From Cystobasidiopsis lactophilus (lineage: Eukaryota > Basidiomycota > Agaricostilbomycetes > Agaricostilbales > Chionosphaeraceae), in contig BCIO01000008.1 in assembly GCA_001599975.1 (NCBI GenBank), forward strand, positions 124,001 to 188,000: a DNA stretch of 64,000 nt, in the 5' to 3' direction. Below are positions 13,461-26,091 of the stretch, piece after piece (within the stretch, counting starts at the first letter, position 1; every line of letters starts with the position of its first letter). The position numbers and the translations under genes are program-made. The notes beneath the pieces are model-generated. The model did no database searches and was not told the origin of the DNA. It worked only from the letters and a program-made list of their open reading frames with translations.

Positions 13461-14445
13461 TTGGAAACCTACTTATGCAGAGCTGATTGAACAGAAGAAG
13501 AGGCAGGCAGGCAGGCAGACAAGGAGCAAGTGTTTGGACCTCCAGGTACGGACACGGCCGCGGAGGATCGCAAGATTCAGCAGACCTCATGCCCCATTTC
13601 AAAGAAAAGCCCGATGCAAATCAGAGAGCACATGTACCCTAGATCCGGAGACTTAGCTCGGACTCGGCGCTGGGCGACACTGCTCCCTACCTAAAGCCAG
13701 ATGCCCGCGCCGCACCCTGAGCTTCCTTAGCATTCGATCGACCTGCTCTGCTTTTGCGTAACGTTCTCGGCCAGAAGCAATGTCCAGGAATGAGAGTGTG
13801 TGAGAAAACGATCACGTTCAGGGAAAGGGGTTCAGTCAGCAGAAGGAGAGTTGAAGGAGCAGCGGGCATGTCGGCTCGCTCTGGGCTCCGAGGCTCCGAG
13901 GGACACCCTCTCATAAACTGTATCATGGGCATTTGGTCAAAAGCGTGTCGAGACCGCGATTCGTCGCTGCAAAGCAAGCCTGCTCAGATCGCCACTTTTC
14001 GCCGTTTTCACGTGCTTCATCCAAACCCGCGGCAGACTTGTCGATGTCCGCCTCGACGACGGTGATCCAATGTTTGAAGTTGTTCAATGTTTTCGAAAAA
14101 CGCGGACCTCAATCCCTGCCTGATGAGAGCCTTCTAGCGCTCCTTCTGCTATCCCTGGCGGCGTTACCGAGCCGAAATGCCCAGTCCGGGTGCGACAGTC
14201 CGACGAGATGGGCTTGGTCGGCATTCAGACTGCCGCGTGGATCTTTGTTTGCCTACATATACATGAGGGCGCGCAGTCGACCACGAATCGGCCAGGGGAA
14301 TCTTTTAGAATGCTTCTTCCGCCCAGCTTTCAACCTCGTTTCAGTTCATCCCTGTCGAGGCTTTTCGAGAGCCCCCATCGGCGTTTGGGGATAGTATCAA
14401 GTTTCTGACCGAAAAAGTGGTGTTCCTATTCTTTTGAATCTCATC
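13461..14445. other. Intergenic
   Basis: About 1 kb between the 5' end of the 343-residue gene and the 3' end of the fungal-type kinase gene. Short overlapping frames only; nothing I can support. Confidence 0.5.
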
Positions 14446-16367
14446 TTACATGTATTCCTTTTGTGCATCCGAAAGAAACTCGGTAGGGAGACTGAGAACT
14501 TCCGAAGACACCCATCGTAGCCACTCCCACTGCTTGTCCTTGTCGGCTGTCACTTCGCTCTCCACGAAGTCAATGATCTTGAGAGAGCCGTCATCACTGA
14601 TGAGGACGTTGCGAGGGGCCAAATCACGATGCAAGACACCGGCTTGGCTGAGGGCAGCGCAAAGCTTGCCGATTTTGAGCCTGCGTCGACAAAACGATGA
14701 GGAGGGAAGGAGTCATCACAAGTGATTCCAAATGAACCTCGTAGACAGGTCTAAACCATCGAAGCCTTCACATGGCAAGCTCTGACCCAACTTTTCGAGT
14801 ATGATGAAAGAGCATGAGGGTGTGCTGAAAGCGCCGAAATAGAGTGCTACCGCTGTGCCTTGTAGCGCTTTCAATGGGCCGCAGTAGATCTCGGCTTCTG
14901 TTTGACAGGCCGAAACAGCCGATTGAAAGCTGAGCTCGTGGCTGGCTTCGAACAGTTTGAGCACAATGTTGAGGCCGTGAACATCGGCGACTGAGGCGGT
15001 GGCGCCAGAGCCCAGAACAGACTTGGTGGCCAGGAAAATCGATGGCGATGACCTTGACGTGGCGGTCAAAGCGGGCGGCGAGTTGCCCAGCAGAAGAATT
15101 TGACCAGGTTCAGGAGGACTCCTAGTAGCCTCGAGGATAGGCGATGGCTGTAGGTTCCTAGATCCGAGCAATCTAGGAAACTCGTCGAAAAGATCATTGG
15201 AAAAAGTGAGGGCAGGCGGAGGCGGGTTGGAGAGGGCGTATTGGGAGGTCAACAGAACCGAGTGTGCTCCGTAAAGCTCGGCCATTGTAGCCTGCAGCAA
15301 AGGCTCAGGCTTCGAGAAACCGGAATGAAAGAAGATCCTGACCTGTTTAACTAGAAGGCCTGACAATCGGGCAGATCGTCTTGGACCACTTGAAGAGGAC
15401 GTAGAGGGTGCGGTCGGCGCGGATGAGCTTCCAACGACAGGCGCTATGCTGCTTGTACCTGGTACCTGGACTGGTATACCAACCGGAAGGGCGAAGGGCG
15501 ATGTGGGAGATGCGACAAGTTTGAAAAGAAGAGCGAAGAGAGTCGCGATGACGGGAGGAGTCGTAGAGGTGATTGGTAAGGGTCTGGAGACGAAGAGGAG
15601 AGGAGGGTTGGTCTCAGTGAGGTGCACAAATACCCAATGCTCGTGGGTGGAGAGGATGCCCCATTTGGCCTGATCCCGCCGCATGTACAAAGCCATCTGC
15701 TTTTGGTAAGGATAGAGTACCATGACGGAAAGATGTATCATACCTTGCGTAATATCGTTGACGCTTTTTCCACTGGTGTTGATCCCCATGACGAAGCCTC
15801 CGTCCACAGAAAATCCGCCCCGGTAGCGGCGACTGATGCCACGGTTGCCAAGTTCTGCAAGCTCTCTCCTACTCGAAGGCTCGTGTGCTCCCAAATCAAG
15901 ATTCGCCGGGTCGGGTCGTACAAGTCCGTCCAGACTGCGAGGTCGATTTTGGCGCCAGCTGAAGTGTCCCCATAGTACAGGTCTTGGTTGACGTTGAGAC
16001 TGCCAAGCACTTGGAGAGCACCGTGAACAGCAGCGCTGACGATGTCGTCCTTGTCCATCTGAACGACAGACGCCTCGTCCACATGAACCAAAGCAGTCCT
16101 TCTGGTAAAGCGGTTCCTATGCGCTCCTTGCAGATCATCATTGGCCAAGTCTGTGAGCAAGGCTCCATTCGTTCCTTCTTTGAAAGCCGCATAGATATCG
16201 TCGACCAAAGTAGGTGCGTAAACCGGCCTCTGTGGCCGCAATTCCGGCTTTACACACGCAACGAGGGCCACGCCCATGCTATGGCTTGACGCGCTCGTTG
16301 TCAGATGCGGAGAGGGGGGAAAGGATCGACCAGGTGCCTCCATGCATTGCTGGATGGTCAGAGCCAT
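14446..16367 (-). CDS. Fungal-type protein kinase-like protein
   Basis: Three exons (16367-15744, 15699-14738, 14680-14446) sum to 606 residues. The N-terminal half has a helical region and a LSTHEHWVFVHL segment like the accessory region of fungal-type (FunK1-like) kinases, then a Ser/Pro linker (SSAPTAPSTSSSS). The C-terminal half is a divergent kinase domain: GSGATASVADV as glycine-rich loop, a Lys in IVLKLF, the catalytic loop HRDLAPRNVLI with Asp and Asn present, and IIDFVES where DFG is usual. The gene is divergent from the four-span membrane gene to the right. Such kinases are expanded in many basidiomycetes with unknown targets. Activity is plausible because HRD and the loop Asn are kept. 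Confidence 0.78.
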
Positions 16368-18415
16368 GTTGAGGCGCGGTGGTTCGCGAGGAATCCCTAA
16401 CTCCTCAGAACAGCTGACCCCTTTGGACGGCTTTGTGGTCCTTTTTGGGATGTTACGAAGACCTTAATGCACGACTAAGAATGCCATATTGGACCCTTAT
16501 AACCGACCATCCCCGAGACTTTGATAGGCCATTGCAGGAGCCTTCATTTGACCATCCTGGAGCCCTAACTTGGGGAACGCTCGTTCTCACCGAGTTCTGG
16601 AGCTATGGCCATAGTTTTTGGCCTGCTGTAATCTAGAACAAGTTCTCCATCGCATAGGCAAGCCAAATTGGCGTCGGAGACAGCAGCAGACTGACCGGGG
16701 AAAAGAAATGTCAGCGCCAAGTGAGGCGGAACTCCGCGGGAGCTAGAGCGCGCTGGTGGTCCGCTTCCGGGGTTGTCCACTTGTGCGATCAAAGGCTTGC
16801 TAGAGAGGCAAAACTTTGATAAGACATGATCACAGACTTTCGGGAGTGAGCGACTGAATCATGATAGACCTTTCACGAAAAATAGACTGGGGCAATGGAG
16901 TTATGCTATGGGTGGAGATCTTTCATAAGGCATCGCCTGTGTGCGCATGGATTGGGTCTAAATTAAATCCTTATGAAGCGAAAGCGAGGCCAGGGAAGGC
17001 GCTCGTCCTCAGAATAGAATCGGTCGGCGGTGGCGAGGCTCGCGTGGACGCGACAGAGGGAAACATACAGTCTGGACGATACCTTAGCCCATTTGAGTTC
17101 ACTCGAAGAGTTGTCTGGCAGCTTTGGAGGAAAGAAGGATGGACGCGAGCAAGCCAGGGGGTGGCATCGCTTTTCCTGGATCATGCCGATGCTAGAGAAG
17201 AAAAGCCCTTTGAACTCAACTCATGCGACTGACTTCAGCTTGATAAAGAGTCTTATGAAGATTGAGGCGTTGACCTGAAGTGCACCGTGCATGGGGGAGG
17301 GCTGGGTCAAAGGCAACAGTGGCGGGCCCCTTTGGTCGCACAGCGGCTCGACGTGAACTCAGAGCAAGACCTCGCAATGTAAGCAGTCGACAAAGACAAC
17401 AAGCACAAGTAGGTCAATTAGGAGCAGCGGCAAGAGGGCAGGCAGGCACAGCAGCTGAAGACAGGGTCAGACAAATTCTCGCCCAAGAGCATGCTTGAAC
17501 TGCTGATGCAAACAGAAGGGCACAAGAGCTCCCAAGCTATCATTCTGCCATGTCAAATCCAGCAAAAGGGCGAAAAGACAGGCAATGACATGGTGGTCGG
17601 CGGAAGACAGCGAAAGCGCGACTTCGAGGTTTGTCGGGCACCAGCGACTTTGTGGCCCCCGACTGCTCTCAACTTGGCACCTTACACTGCTCTAACATCT
17701 CAAAAATCTGCAACATCGATCGAAAGCGCGAAAAGAGTGCAGGCGACCGGGAAATCGCGCTCCCCAATCAAGCCCTCCAAGAAGGCCGAACTTGCCCCCC
17801 CAGCTTGGTATTCGGTAGGATCCCAGAAAGGTTTAACAAGACATTTGAGATGGTTGAAAAACGTGTCCAGAGGGGTCAGGTCTTCTCCCGAGGGAAGGGT
17901 CCTTGCGGTGGTTCGACCTCGACCGTATTCTCTCTCTGGGCCTCGCATCACCATTACCCTTACTGCGTTCAAGGATGCCTTCGCCGTCTCAGAACGGCCT
18001 CGACTCGCTCATGCCTTGGCGTGAAACTTTTCCTGCCCGTCAGGTGGTCTCTTGACTCTGTCTCGTCCTGCCATAGGCTCCGTCTGCTTTAACCATTATC
18101 ACAGGCCAACTAAAGACCCAAAGCACAGAAATGACCACGGCCCCTTTTGTACCTCTTAAAACCACACCAAATCCAGCTGGACCTCAGACTTGGAACTCCA
18201 AACCGGATCTCTCTTTGACAAGCTACTCCATCTGGCCTCCTTCCCCAGCCCAGCCCAGACCCATCAAGGTATTTAACCATCATCATCTTGTTGGGGAGGC
18301 CTTCGCTGACTTCCGCGGGCAATGCTCCGCGGTGGCAGCTACCTTCTTGCGTGTCAAAGTCGAGACGGTGAATAAGGGCTTCTGCTGGCCCTACGAGCAT
18401 CACAATTTTCGTACA
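16368..18415. other. Long intergenic region
   Basis: About 2 kb between divergent genes. An in-frame ATG at 18131 would extend the right-hand gene by 95 residues, but the intervening residues look non-coding. Other frames here show no recognisable protein. Confidence 0.45.
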
Positions 18416-19683
18416 ATGGTTTCCTCAGACCAGCATTCAACCCAGCAGGGCTGGTTCCCAGGCCTCAGGACCCTTGCGAGCTATGCCCAGCCTATCCTCT
18501 ATCCCGCTGTCACAGCACCCAATGGCACGGCGAAGCCACCAGGCCCAAGCGCGACTGCTGTGCCGGCGGCTCAGACTATGCAGCCCGCTCCGCCATCGAA
18601 AGCGCCCGAGCCAGAAGAAGGCTTCGGACTGGATACAATGTTTGGAAAGGCGGAAGCCGAGAAAGTCCAGCTAGGCAGGCAACAGAGAAAGGCAGCGGCG
18701 AAGGCCCGAAAGGCTGCTGGGCAAGCGAAGTCGGCCGCTAGACAAGCCGCCACTGTCGCCCATGCTGCTGAAAACTCTTACCACCCTGGCTCCATTGCCC
18801 CGGCGACCTCTTTGGGCAGCGTCAATTCTCATTCTGTGCCAATCAACCCTGGCAGCCGGTCGGTGGACAGCAGCTCCTCAAAAGGTCATGGCGGCGCCTA
18901 TCATTTGAAGAAGTCTTTCATGCGGCCAGGTTCCAATGAAGAGACCGCAGCTGTCTTCTGCGAAAGCTTGGCCTGCATCATTTTCGTGGTGGAGAGCATC
19001 GTCCCCTTCACCAGCGGAGCGCGCAGCACGCCCTTGGCTCAGCTCGGAGCCTGGCACGGCGGCAACTCCACTTTCCCCGACTCGCTTCTTCCGCGGGGCT
19101 TCTGCTCTTCCAAGGCCGGAGGCTGCTTCACCTTTGCCGACCTCGCGGACAAGCAAACCGACGTGGCAGTCAAGGCGCTCCTGCACGCTTGGTCTGCTGT
19201 CTTCAGTATCAGTATTGTCTGTAAGCCGTGCTTCTGTCTCACCATCCTCCTTCACTCTCTTGATGGAGTTGTACAGGTGCCGTCTTCACTGGAGTCACTG
19301 CCATCACTCTGGGCTACTTCTTCTTTTCGAGGGACGAGAAACAGGCAGCTTGGGGAGAGGACCACTTTGACACCATCAAAGGAGCTCTGTCCATCTACAT
19401 GCCCGCCCTATGCGCGTCTCTCAGCGTGTCAGCCGCCATCTTCGACATCTCCGTCTACGGCGCGGCTTCCTCCATGTACGGCTTCAACAGCAGCGCGCCG
19501 CTCTTGCGCATTCTTCCCACCCTTCTCGCGGTCATCATGTGCGCCACGGCGGCTTACTTGGTGAGGAAAAAATGGAGCGAGGGACACGACGATGACTTTA
19601 TAGAGGCACACGATACATTCCAGGTTGAGCTGGCACAGAACCTTTCAAGGCTCGACTATGCTAGGTCGCTCAGGCGAAGATGA
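18416..19683 (+). CDS. Putative four-span membrane protein
   Basis: Two exons (18416-19220 and 19277-19683, intron GTAAGC...ACAG) give 403 residues. The N-terminal 150 residues are cytosolic-looking, with an Ala/Lys helix (QQRKAAAKARKAAGQAK) likely to be coiled coil. Four hydrophobic segments follow: around CESLACIIFVVESIV, AVFSISIVCAVFTG, LCASLSVSAAIF and ILPTLLAVIMCATAAY. A loop rich in Cys/Gly lies between the first and second. The family is not recognised. MVSSDQHS was preferred as start to the upstream in-frame ATG because it opens a natural N-terminus. Confidence 0.65.
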
Positions 19684-20650
19684 TAGTGTCGTCAAGGGTT
19701 CTCATTGCATATATTTCCATGACGTACCCCTTGAAATCTCGAGACTTGGCCAATTGTACCAATATGGATCTGAGAGGGCCATCAAGGAACAGAGTCCAGC
19801 AGAACTGAGAGCGCGTAGATTCAGCAACCCCTTGAGAACTGAGAGCGAGTCGTCCACTAACGGACCACAGCTGCTTTACACGTCAAATAGAGCGTGACTG
19901 TCAGCCGATGTGACACCAGCTTAGGTGGCGTTCGAAGCGTTCGAGGGTGCACACTCAACTCACCATCTTGGCAGTCTTTTTAAAGGTGCTTGAAAGTTAA
20001 GCAAAGCGCGAGAGTCGGTCAAATGCCGTGTAGTCGCCTCAGCTCTGGCAGAGCAGGGTTAGTTGTTCAAGCGGGTCGACCAACAGCTCAAATGCGGGCA
20101 TCTCCCGGATCTCTGTGGCCTCACAAGCTTCAATTATTCTGTGTGGTAGCTAGAGTGGGTTAGGAAGCTCACCACTTTGAACGAGATCTTTAATGGCAGC
20201 ATCTCTCGGCGCGCTCATCGCCGCGTCCACTCTGTCAGTAGTTCCTTCAAAAGCCGTGTAAAGTCAGCAATGCTGCTCCTCTGTCGATGTAGGACATGCA
20301 ATGATGGCGAGAGAGCGTAAAACAGATGCGATGGTCGTCTGCAGATCCTCGCGAGCAGGCGAGAGGAGGCCCAAACACGCGTGCTCCGTTTGCCACCTGT
20401 CGCTCGCCAGCCAGCCAGGGTTTAGAGCGCAAAAGCAAGAGGCGCACATCAAACACTTCAGGCAGAGAGCACGGCATTCGAGAAGCCAAACTCACGGTCA
20501 CGCTCCAACGGCTTTTTCATGCGCTCGAGGCCGCTTGCCCTCGCACCTCCACAAAGCCCGGCCTGTATAAATCCCCAAAGAGCATCGAGTCCCAGTGACT
20601 TGTGCCGCCATTCGTTAAAGCACACACCAAACAGCGCTGGTTCGCTGAGA
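19684..20650. other. Intergenic
   Basis: About 970 nt holding the 3' end of the four-span gene and the promoter of the next. No gene supported. Confidence 0.5.
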
Positions 20651-21818
20651 ATGGCCGGGCCAAACAGACAGCACGTTGCGCGGGCAGCCAACGCCAGCAG
20701 CCTCGCCGACTTCCTCGCTTCCTCCTCCAGGGCCGCCGCCATCCGCTCCTCCAGGGCTGCCAGGGCCTCTTCCAGGGCGGCGGCGCGCTCGACCCGCACC
20801 CCAGCAGCGCAACAGACGACGACAACGAGGCCGGCGCGGACGACGGCCGCCGCCACAGCGAGCAGTGTGCAAAGGCCAGCGGGGACGGTCAGGACCACGG
20901 TGGTGTCCACTACTCAGCAAGCGCCTGCTGCTCCAGCGCCGCCCGTCGAGTCCACCTCGTCCACGCCAGGCGCAGCGTCCACCACCGTCTTTGCCAGCGC
21001 GTTGCTCTCCTCCGTCCTCTCCGCTTCCTCCGCTTCTTCCTCCTCGCTGTGAGTGGTGCTCTGTAATGTTGTTGGTCATTCAATGCTGACGACGGACGAG
21101 CAGCGCCGCAGCAGCAGCCGATAACCAGTCCCATTCGGGCGGCCTGACGCGACCCGTCAAGACGGCCATCGCAGCTATCGCCGGCTCCGTGGGCGGCGTG
21201 CTCCTCCTCGCCCTGCTCATCTTCCTCATCGTCCGCTGTCGCCGTCGACGCCAAGCCTCCAGGGACGACGACGCCTCCTCAGGCCCTTCCCCTTTGATCG
21301 GCTCGTTCAACGACGACAAGCAGCAGTTCTACCCCGAGGCCTCCACCTCGTACGACGGCCGGCCTGTCTCCTTCCTCTCCCGCGCCCAGTCCTCCGTCAT
21401 CTCCCCCTCGGCCAGGCACACCCAAGACGACCCCTTTCGGTTCGGCTTCGGCAAGGGAGCCTCCTCCTTGACCCAAGCCCTGGCGGGAGACCTCAGATCC
21501 CCCCACATCTCCCAACTACAGCAGTCACAACACCCTTACTCGTTCTCAGCTGTCGGCGCACCGCCTTTGCCGGACGGCCACCTGTCCACCATCCAAGAGA
21601 TCAACACCCCGTCCGTGACCACGCCGATAGAGGTGCTGAGCGACGGGCGGAGGGTGTCCTCCACTTTACCCATCGCCGCTGCGTTCGGGGCTGGCGGCTC
21701 GCAGAGGGGCACCATTGGCAACATGTCTTCAGGCGGCGGCCAAAGGAGGTCGACGGCGACGACCATGACCCAAGAGTCGGACGAGAGCTCGGTGCATCAA
21801 CAGCAAAAGTGGTGGTGA
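20651..21818 (+). CDS. Single-span membrane protein with Ser/Thr/Ala-rich ectodomain
   Basis: Two exons (20651-21048, 21104-21818) give 370 residues. Residues 1-140 are extremely rich in Ser, Thr, Ala and Pro, as in mucin-like, O-mannosylated cell-surface stalks. A single strong span follows at about residue 160 (SVGGVLLLALLIFLIV) with a basic stop-transfer RCRRRRQ. The C-terminal 190 residues are polar, Ser/Gly-rich and end QQQKWW. The layout resembles Mid2/Wsc-type wall sensors and fungal single-span receptors, but there is no Cys-rich WSC domain and no obvious cleavable signal peptide, so the topology is inferred. The GC-rich repetitive first exon gives long shadow frames on both strands. 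Confidence 0.68.
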
Positions 21819-23788
21819 AGCCCTAATACACTCATGGGCAATTGCTTCGTGTTCATCTTGCGGTAATCATTCAACTGGCGGGACAAAGGGCTCAAGGGAG
21901 TTTTGACACTGATTCTCGGAGGCCCGCCCGCCAACATCATGCTATCCCCTCCTCCTCCTCTTAGACTACTCTCAACCACACTTTGTCTTTTGCAATTTCC
22001 GGCGCACTTTAGCATTTCATCTCTTTGGACTTGGACCTTCAAGCTTGCCACCAAAAGTCGCCACCCTGCGGCCTGCCGGGCCGCTGAGAGATGCGGGAGG
22101 TCGATGGGTTGTCTGCTGACGGCCCCTGCGACACGATCGTGCCTTCATTTGATGAGCGAACAAAGCTTCTGAATGATCGTAGGCCTGGGTTGCCGACTCC
22201 AGGGATGCTCCAACCATTGAAGTCGCTCTCACGATCAGTGGCACTTCTTCATGCGGTTTTGTGTCACTGAGCTTTGGCATGATTTCTTCGGAGTTTTGAG
22301 CTACTATGACCCTGCTTGACTCGCCTGTAAAGTTCGCCCGCGCCCGACTCGTTGCACCGGATGTGACGCAGCCTGTAGCCTTGTCAGGCTGCCTTTACTT
22401 GCTCCGAGGCATCTCCTTTGCTGAATCTGACAATGTATAAGCCTTTGGCTTTCTCTACCAAGTGGCTGGAGCTCGCAGAGATCGGCGAACGCTGATCGTC
22501 CGGGTTTATCGCTCGTGTCCAACCCATTGCATCAGAGTTCGACGTCGTTGTTCAAATATCAGGATGTAAAGGTCTTATCGAGGGTTCTGTTAAACATTGC
22601 GCCAGTCTGCCGATGCTCGACGCCGAGCATCAGAAGCCGTTCTGCGATGGTTTGCAGTTTTATCTTGGGTCGTCTCGGAAGCTGTTGGCCAATCCCACCC
22701 CAAGCCTTGTCTTGTACCAGCATCTCTTCCTTCAGCTTCACGTCTTTTCAACAAACATGGCGCAAGGAAATGCTGATCTTGGAGCTGCTTTGCGGTTCAT
22801 CGAAAATCCCGACGAGATTGACCTGTTTCACGCAAAACAAAAGAGTGACGATGGTAAACCTTTCTTAGATTGTCCGAACGGTGGACGTTCAGCACTCAAA
22901 TAAAGCGAATGGCAAGCAGGCTTGGAGCAGCACGTCGAAGTTTTTGCACAGGTAAGATTCTGAAACATTTCCATCTTACTGTAGCTCATTGCAGTTTAGG
23001 AGCTTTGCAAGGGTGACCCTTATCTGGTTTTAAAGGGGGCCTCAGATGTACACTGCCTTGTATTTTCGTTCCCTGGACCTGGTCTCAAGGTTTGATTTGA
23101 CAGTTGACGCTGTATTGCTTCATCCATCTTCCTGAAGGTCGCGAGGCACATCGGTTCGCATGGCATGTAGGCTGTTTTACCTATTAGGGAGCATATATAT
23201 CTCCAACGGCGAGTTTTAGCTTCTGCAGGTGGTCCAAAATGTCTTTGCGAATCGGGCGTTAATCAAGGGCCAGCGCTGGCAGGCGCTAAACAAGCTTGAG
23301 CAGCTCGTACACCGAATTTCTGTCCCTCCCGTGCAGGACAATCATCCAACGCTCTGGAAGTATCGTCATTTCAAAGGGGACGAGGCGCAAAGGCATTCGG
23401 ACGGAGTGCACGATGCATGGAAACCCTGGTTTGATCTTATCTAAGCCAGTCCAAGAGCGGGTGGCACTGCCTTCTTTGAAACTTTAGCAAAAATCGCCAC
23501 TCAGTTGACCTTTCCGGGACCTCGAATGCGGTCGTCCGTTACCTTGCTTCCATTGCCAATGCTTTTATGGAGCCAATGATACTCAAATATCAAGATGCCT
23601 GTGTGTCTGCGAACATTGAAGTAGCTCTAGTCCTAAGATGATAGACGTTCGTTTCCATATTTCAATAAGACCCCGCCACCCAAGATGTTATTCACAAGGA
23701 AAAGGATTCGTATGCACAAGGTTGTTTCAGAAGGCGAGAGGGAAGGAAAGTTCTTATTGGAGACTTTTGAGGGAAGAGGAATAAGACT
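21819..23788. other. Long intergenic region
   Basis: About 2 kb between converging genes. Several short frames exist (for example around 22757-22903 and 23229-23444) but none with a recognisable family or convincing splice chain. It may hold a degraded gene. Confidence 0.4.
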
Positions 23789-26091
23789 TTAGACGCGATG
23801 GGCTGCGGGTTGAGCGTGCTCGACCATAGACTCGGAGATGTCGTCCTTGTCGTTGGCCGAGATCTTCTCGTGGGAAATGACGCGCGAGAGGTAAGAGTCG
23901 CCCTGGTCGAGCATCTGCTGGCGGTAAGCGTTGGACTTGACGATGCTCGAGTTGCGGTAGAGCAAGTCGACCTGCTCGAGGGTCAAACCCTTTGTCTCAG
24001 GCACGAAGAAGAAGGCGAAGAGGGCGGCGCCGCCGCACGTGGCGGTCCAGATGAAGAAGACTTTGATGCCCAGGTCGGCGGCCTTCTGCTCTGGCGTGGA
24101 GGGGTTGACGAGGTAAGGGGTGGCGTAGCCGATGCCAAAGTTCTAGCAGCCGCACATGTTAGTATGACAGTCGTAGATTGAGAGAGGAAGGGAATGCTAA
24201 CCCAAAGCCAGTTGGAGGCGGTCGACATGGACATGGCCTTGGCGCGGATGTTCTGAGGGAAGATTTCGCCGCAGACGACCTGTGCAAGTCCAGGGCTTCA
24301 GTCTCTGGTCATCACCAAGAGCAAAGCAAATGAACGAACCCAAGCGATGGGGCCCCATGTGGCGGCAAAGAGGAATATGTAGATGCAGATGAAAGCAAAG
24401 ATGCCGGAGAAGGCCGCGCGGTTGTTGTACTCGCGGGTGACGCCATCAGCGAGCAAGTGGGTGCCGCCAACCGTGACGCCCAAGACGGCGACGAGCAGCT
24501 CGCAAATGCACATGCCGGCCGCACCCCAAATCAGCATGTTGCGACGGCCGATGCGATCGATGCACAAAATGCCGGGAACAGTCGAGACCACGTTGACGAC
24601 GTTAGTGATGATGCTGAGGGTGAACGGACCGCTGAATCCGTAGTTGGCAAAAAAGGTAGTGCCGTAGTCTGGGGGGCACGACAATTTCAGCACCAGGACC
24701 CAAGTCAAATTCGTAACAAGGCCTACAAAAGATGAAGTTGATGCCAGTGAGCTGCTGCCAGCCTTGCAGGAGAATACCGGTCCAGGTGCGGAGTGCATTC
24801 TTGCCAGAACCAGAGCGGAAGCATGCGATATAGCTGGTGGCGCCCATGCTGCGCTCGTATTTGACGGCAGCGTCAATATCACGGATTTGCTGGCTCACAA
24901 TCTCGTCGTCTGGGTGGCAACGAGAGAGGGTGGCGAGCGATTTGGCGGCCTGATCAAGCTTGCCCTTGGCAACCAAGTAGCGCGGCGATTCGGGCAGCAG
25001 GAACATGCCGGTGGCGAGGATGGCAGCCCAGGCGAACTGAATGACGATGGGGATTCTCCAGGCCTAGAAGAGGCAGATAAGTGAACTGCCTGCGCAGCGA
25101 GGAATCGCCAGGAAAAGGAAGCTCACCCAGTCGTTGGGTCGATTCTTGGTGCCTTCGTTTACGCATGATGCCAGAAGCACTGTGAATCAAAGCAAGATCA
25201 GTGATGAACAGGCTTGATAGCGAAGGGGTCGCACAGCCGATGGTGATGGCCCATTGCTGCATTGAGGTTCAACGAAGCTCGTGTGCGTTACGAGCTCTTC
25301 AACTCACGTAGCAGCCAACAACAAATCCTCGAACATTCTTGGGCGAGCATTCGGATTGGTACAGCGGCACAAGGCAGGAGACCAGGCCGACGCCAAGACC
25401 GGCGATCACGCGACCCTGCGTCATCTGTTTTCAGCGTCGTTCGCTCTCTGGAAAAAAGAAGACTCACCACGATGAAAGTGCCCCAGTGGGTATCGAGCTG
25501 CAAGCCAACACCAAGGCAGAAGACGCCGCATGACGCCACCAAGCCCAGTCGTCGCCCGACTGCCAAGAATCGAGGGTTAGACCGAAGCAATGAATCGAAC
25601 GATTCTTGCGCACCGAGATCGCCCATAGGGAAGGCCAACAGAGCACCGAAGAACGTTCCAGCTGGAAGAAACTTGAGTGTAAGCAGAGGTGATAGCCGCG
25701 CAGGAAATTTACCTGAAAGGATCGAAACGACCAAAGATTCGTTCGAGGTCGAGATGGAACATGCTCCGCTGGCATCGCAAGTGCCAAACGTTGCGAGCCA
25801 TGCTGGCATGACTTTGATGCCAGAAATGGTTCCTAGAGAAAAGTTCAGATGATGTTCGGGCAACGACACAGCGACAGGGAAGGGGATGCACCGGTATCGT
25901 ATCCAAATAACTGTTTCTATGTTAGCATAGAAAGAAACCAAGGCCAGAGCAACTAACAATACCGCCGAAGGCAGCCTGAGACTCTCGAATGAGCTGACCA
26001 CCTCCACCAGAATGACCGCATCAGGACTCACAAAAGCTGCCATAGCAATGGCAATGAGCTTAGAGCCCCCTTCCACGCCGCCGCCAGCCAT
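23789..26091 (-). CDS. Hexose-type sugar transporter (MFS)
   Basis: Twelve-span sugar porter of the major facilitator superfamily, expected in the plasma membrane for proton-coupled or facilitated hexose uptake. The N-terminus reads MAGGGVEGGSKLIAIAM, as in fungal hexose transporters. GTISGIKVMPAWL and SNESLVVSILSAGTF mark the first loop and span 2; GRRLG after span 2, PESPRYLVAKGKLDQAAK before the central loop and PETKGLTLEQVD after span 12 are the sugar-porter signatures. The tail is hydrophilic, ending with AQPAAHRV. Many short introns interrupt it. I fixed the start, the stop and most central exons, not each boundary. A low-GC stretch upstream probably carries the regulated promoter. Confidence 0.9.

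Noticed and set aside
18131-18415. N-terminal extension of the four-span membrane protein from an upstream ATG
   Set aside because: In frame, but the added residues lack coherent composition and include a likely spliced or untranslated segment; MVSSDQHS gives a cleaner start.
20615-21254. Several long frames on both strands
   Set aside because: Shadows of the GC-rich Ser/Thr/Ala-repetitive first exon of the single-span membrane protein gene.
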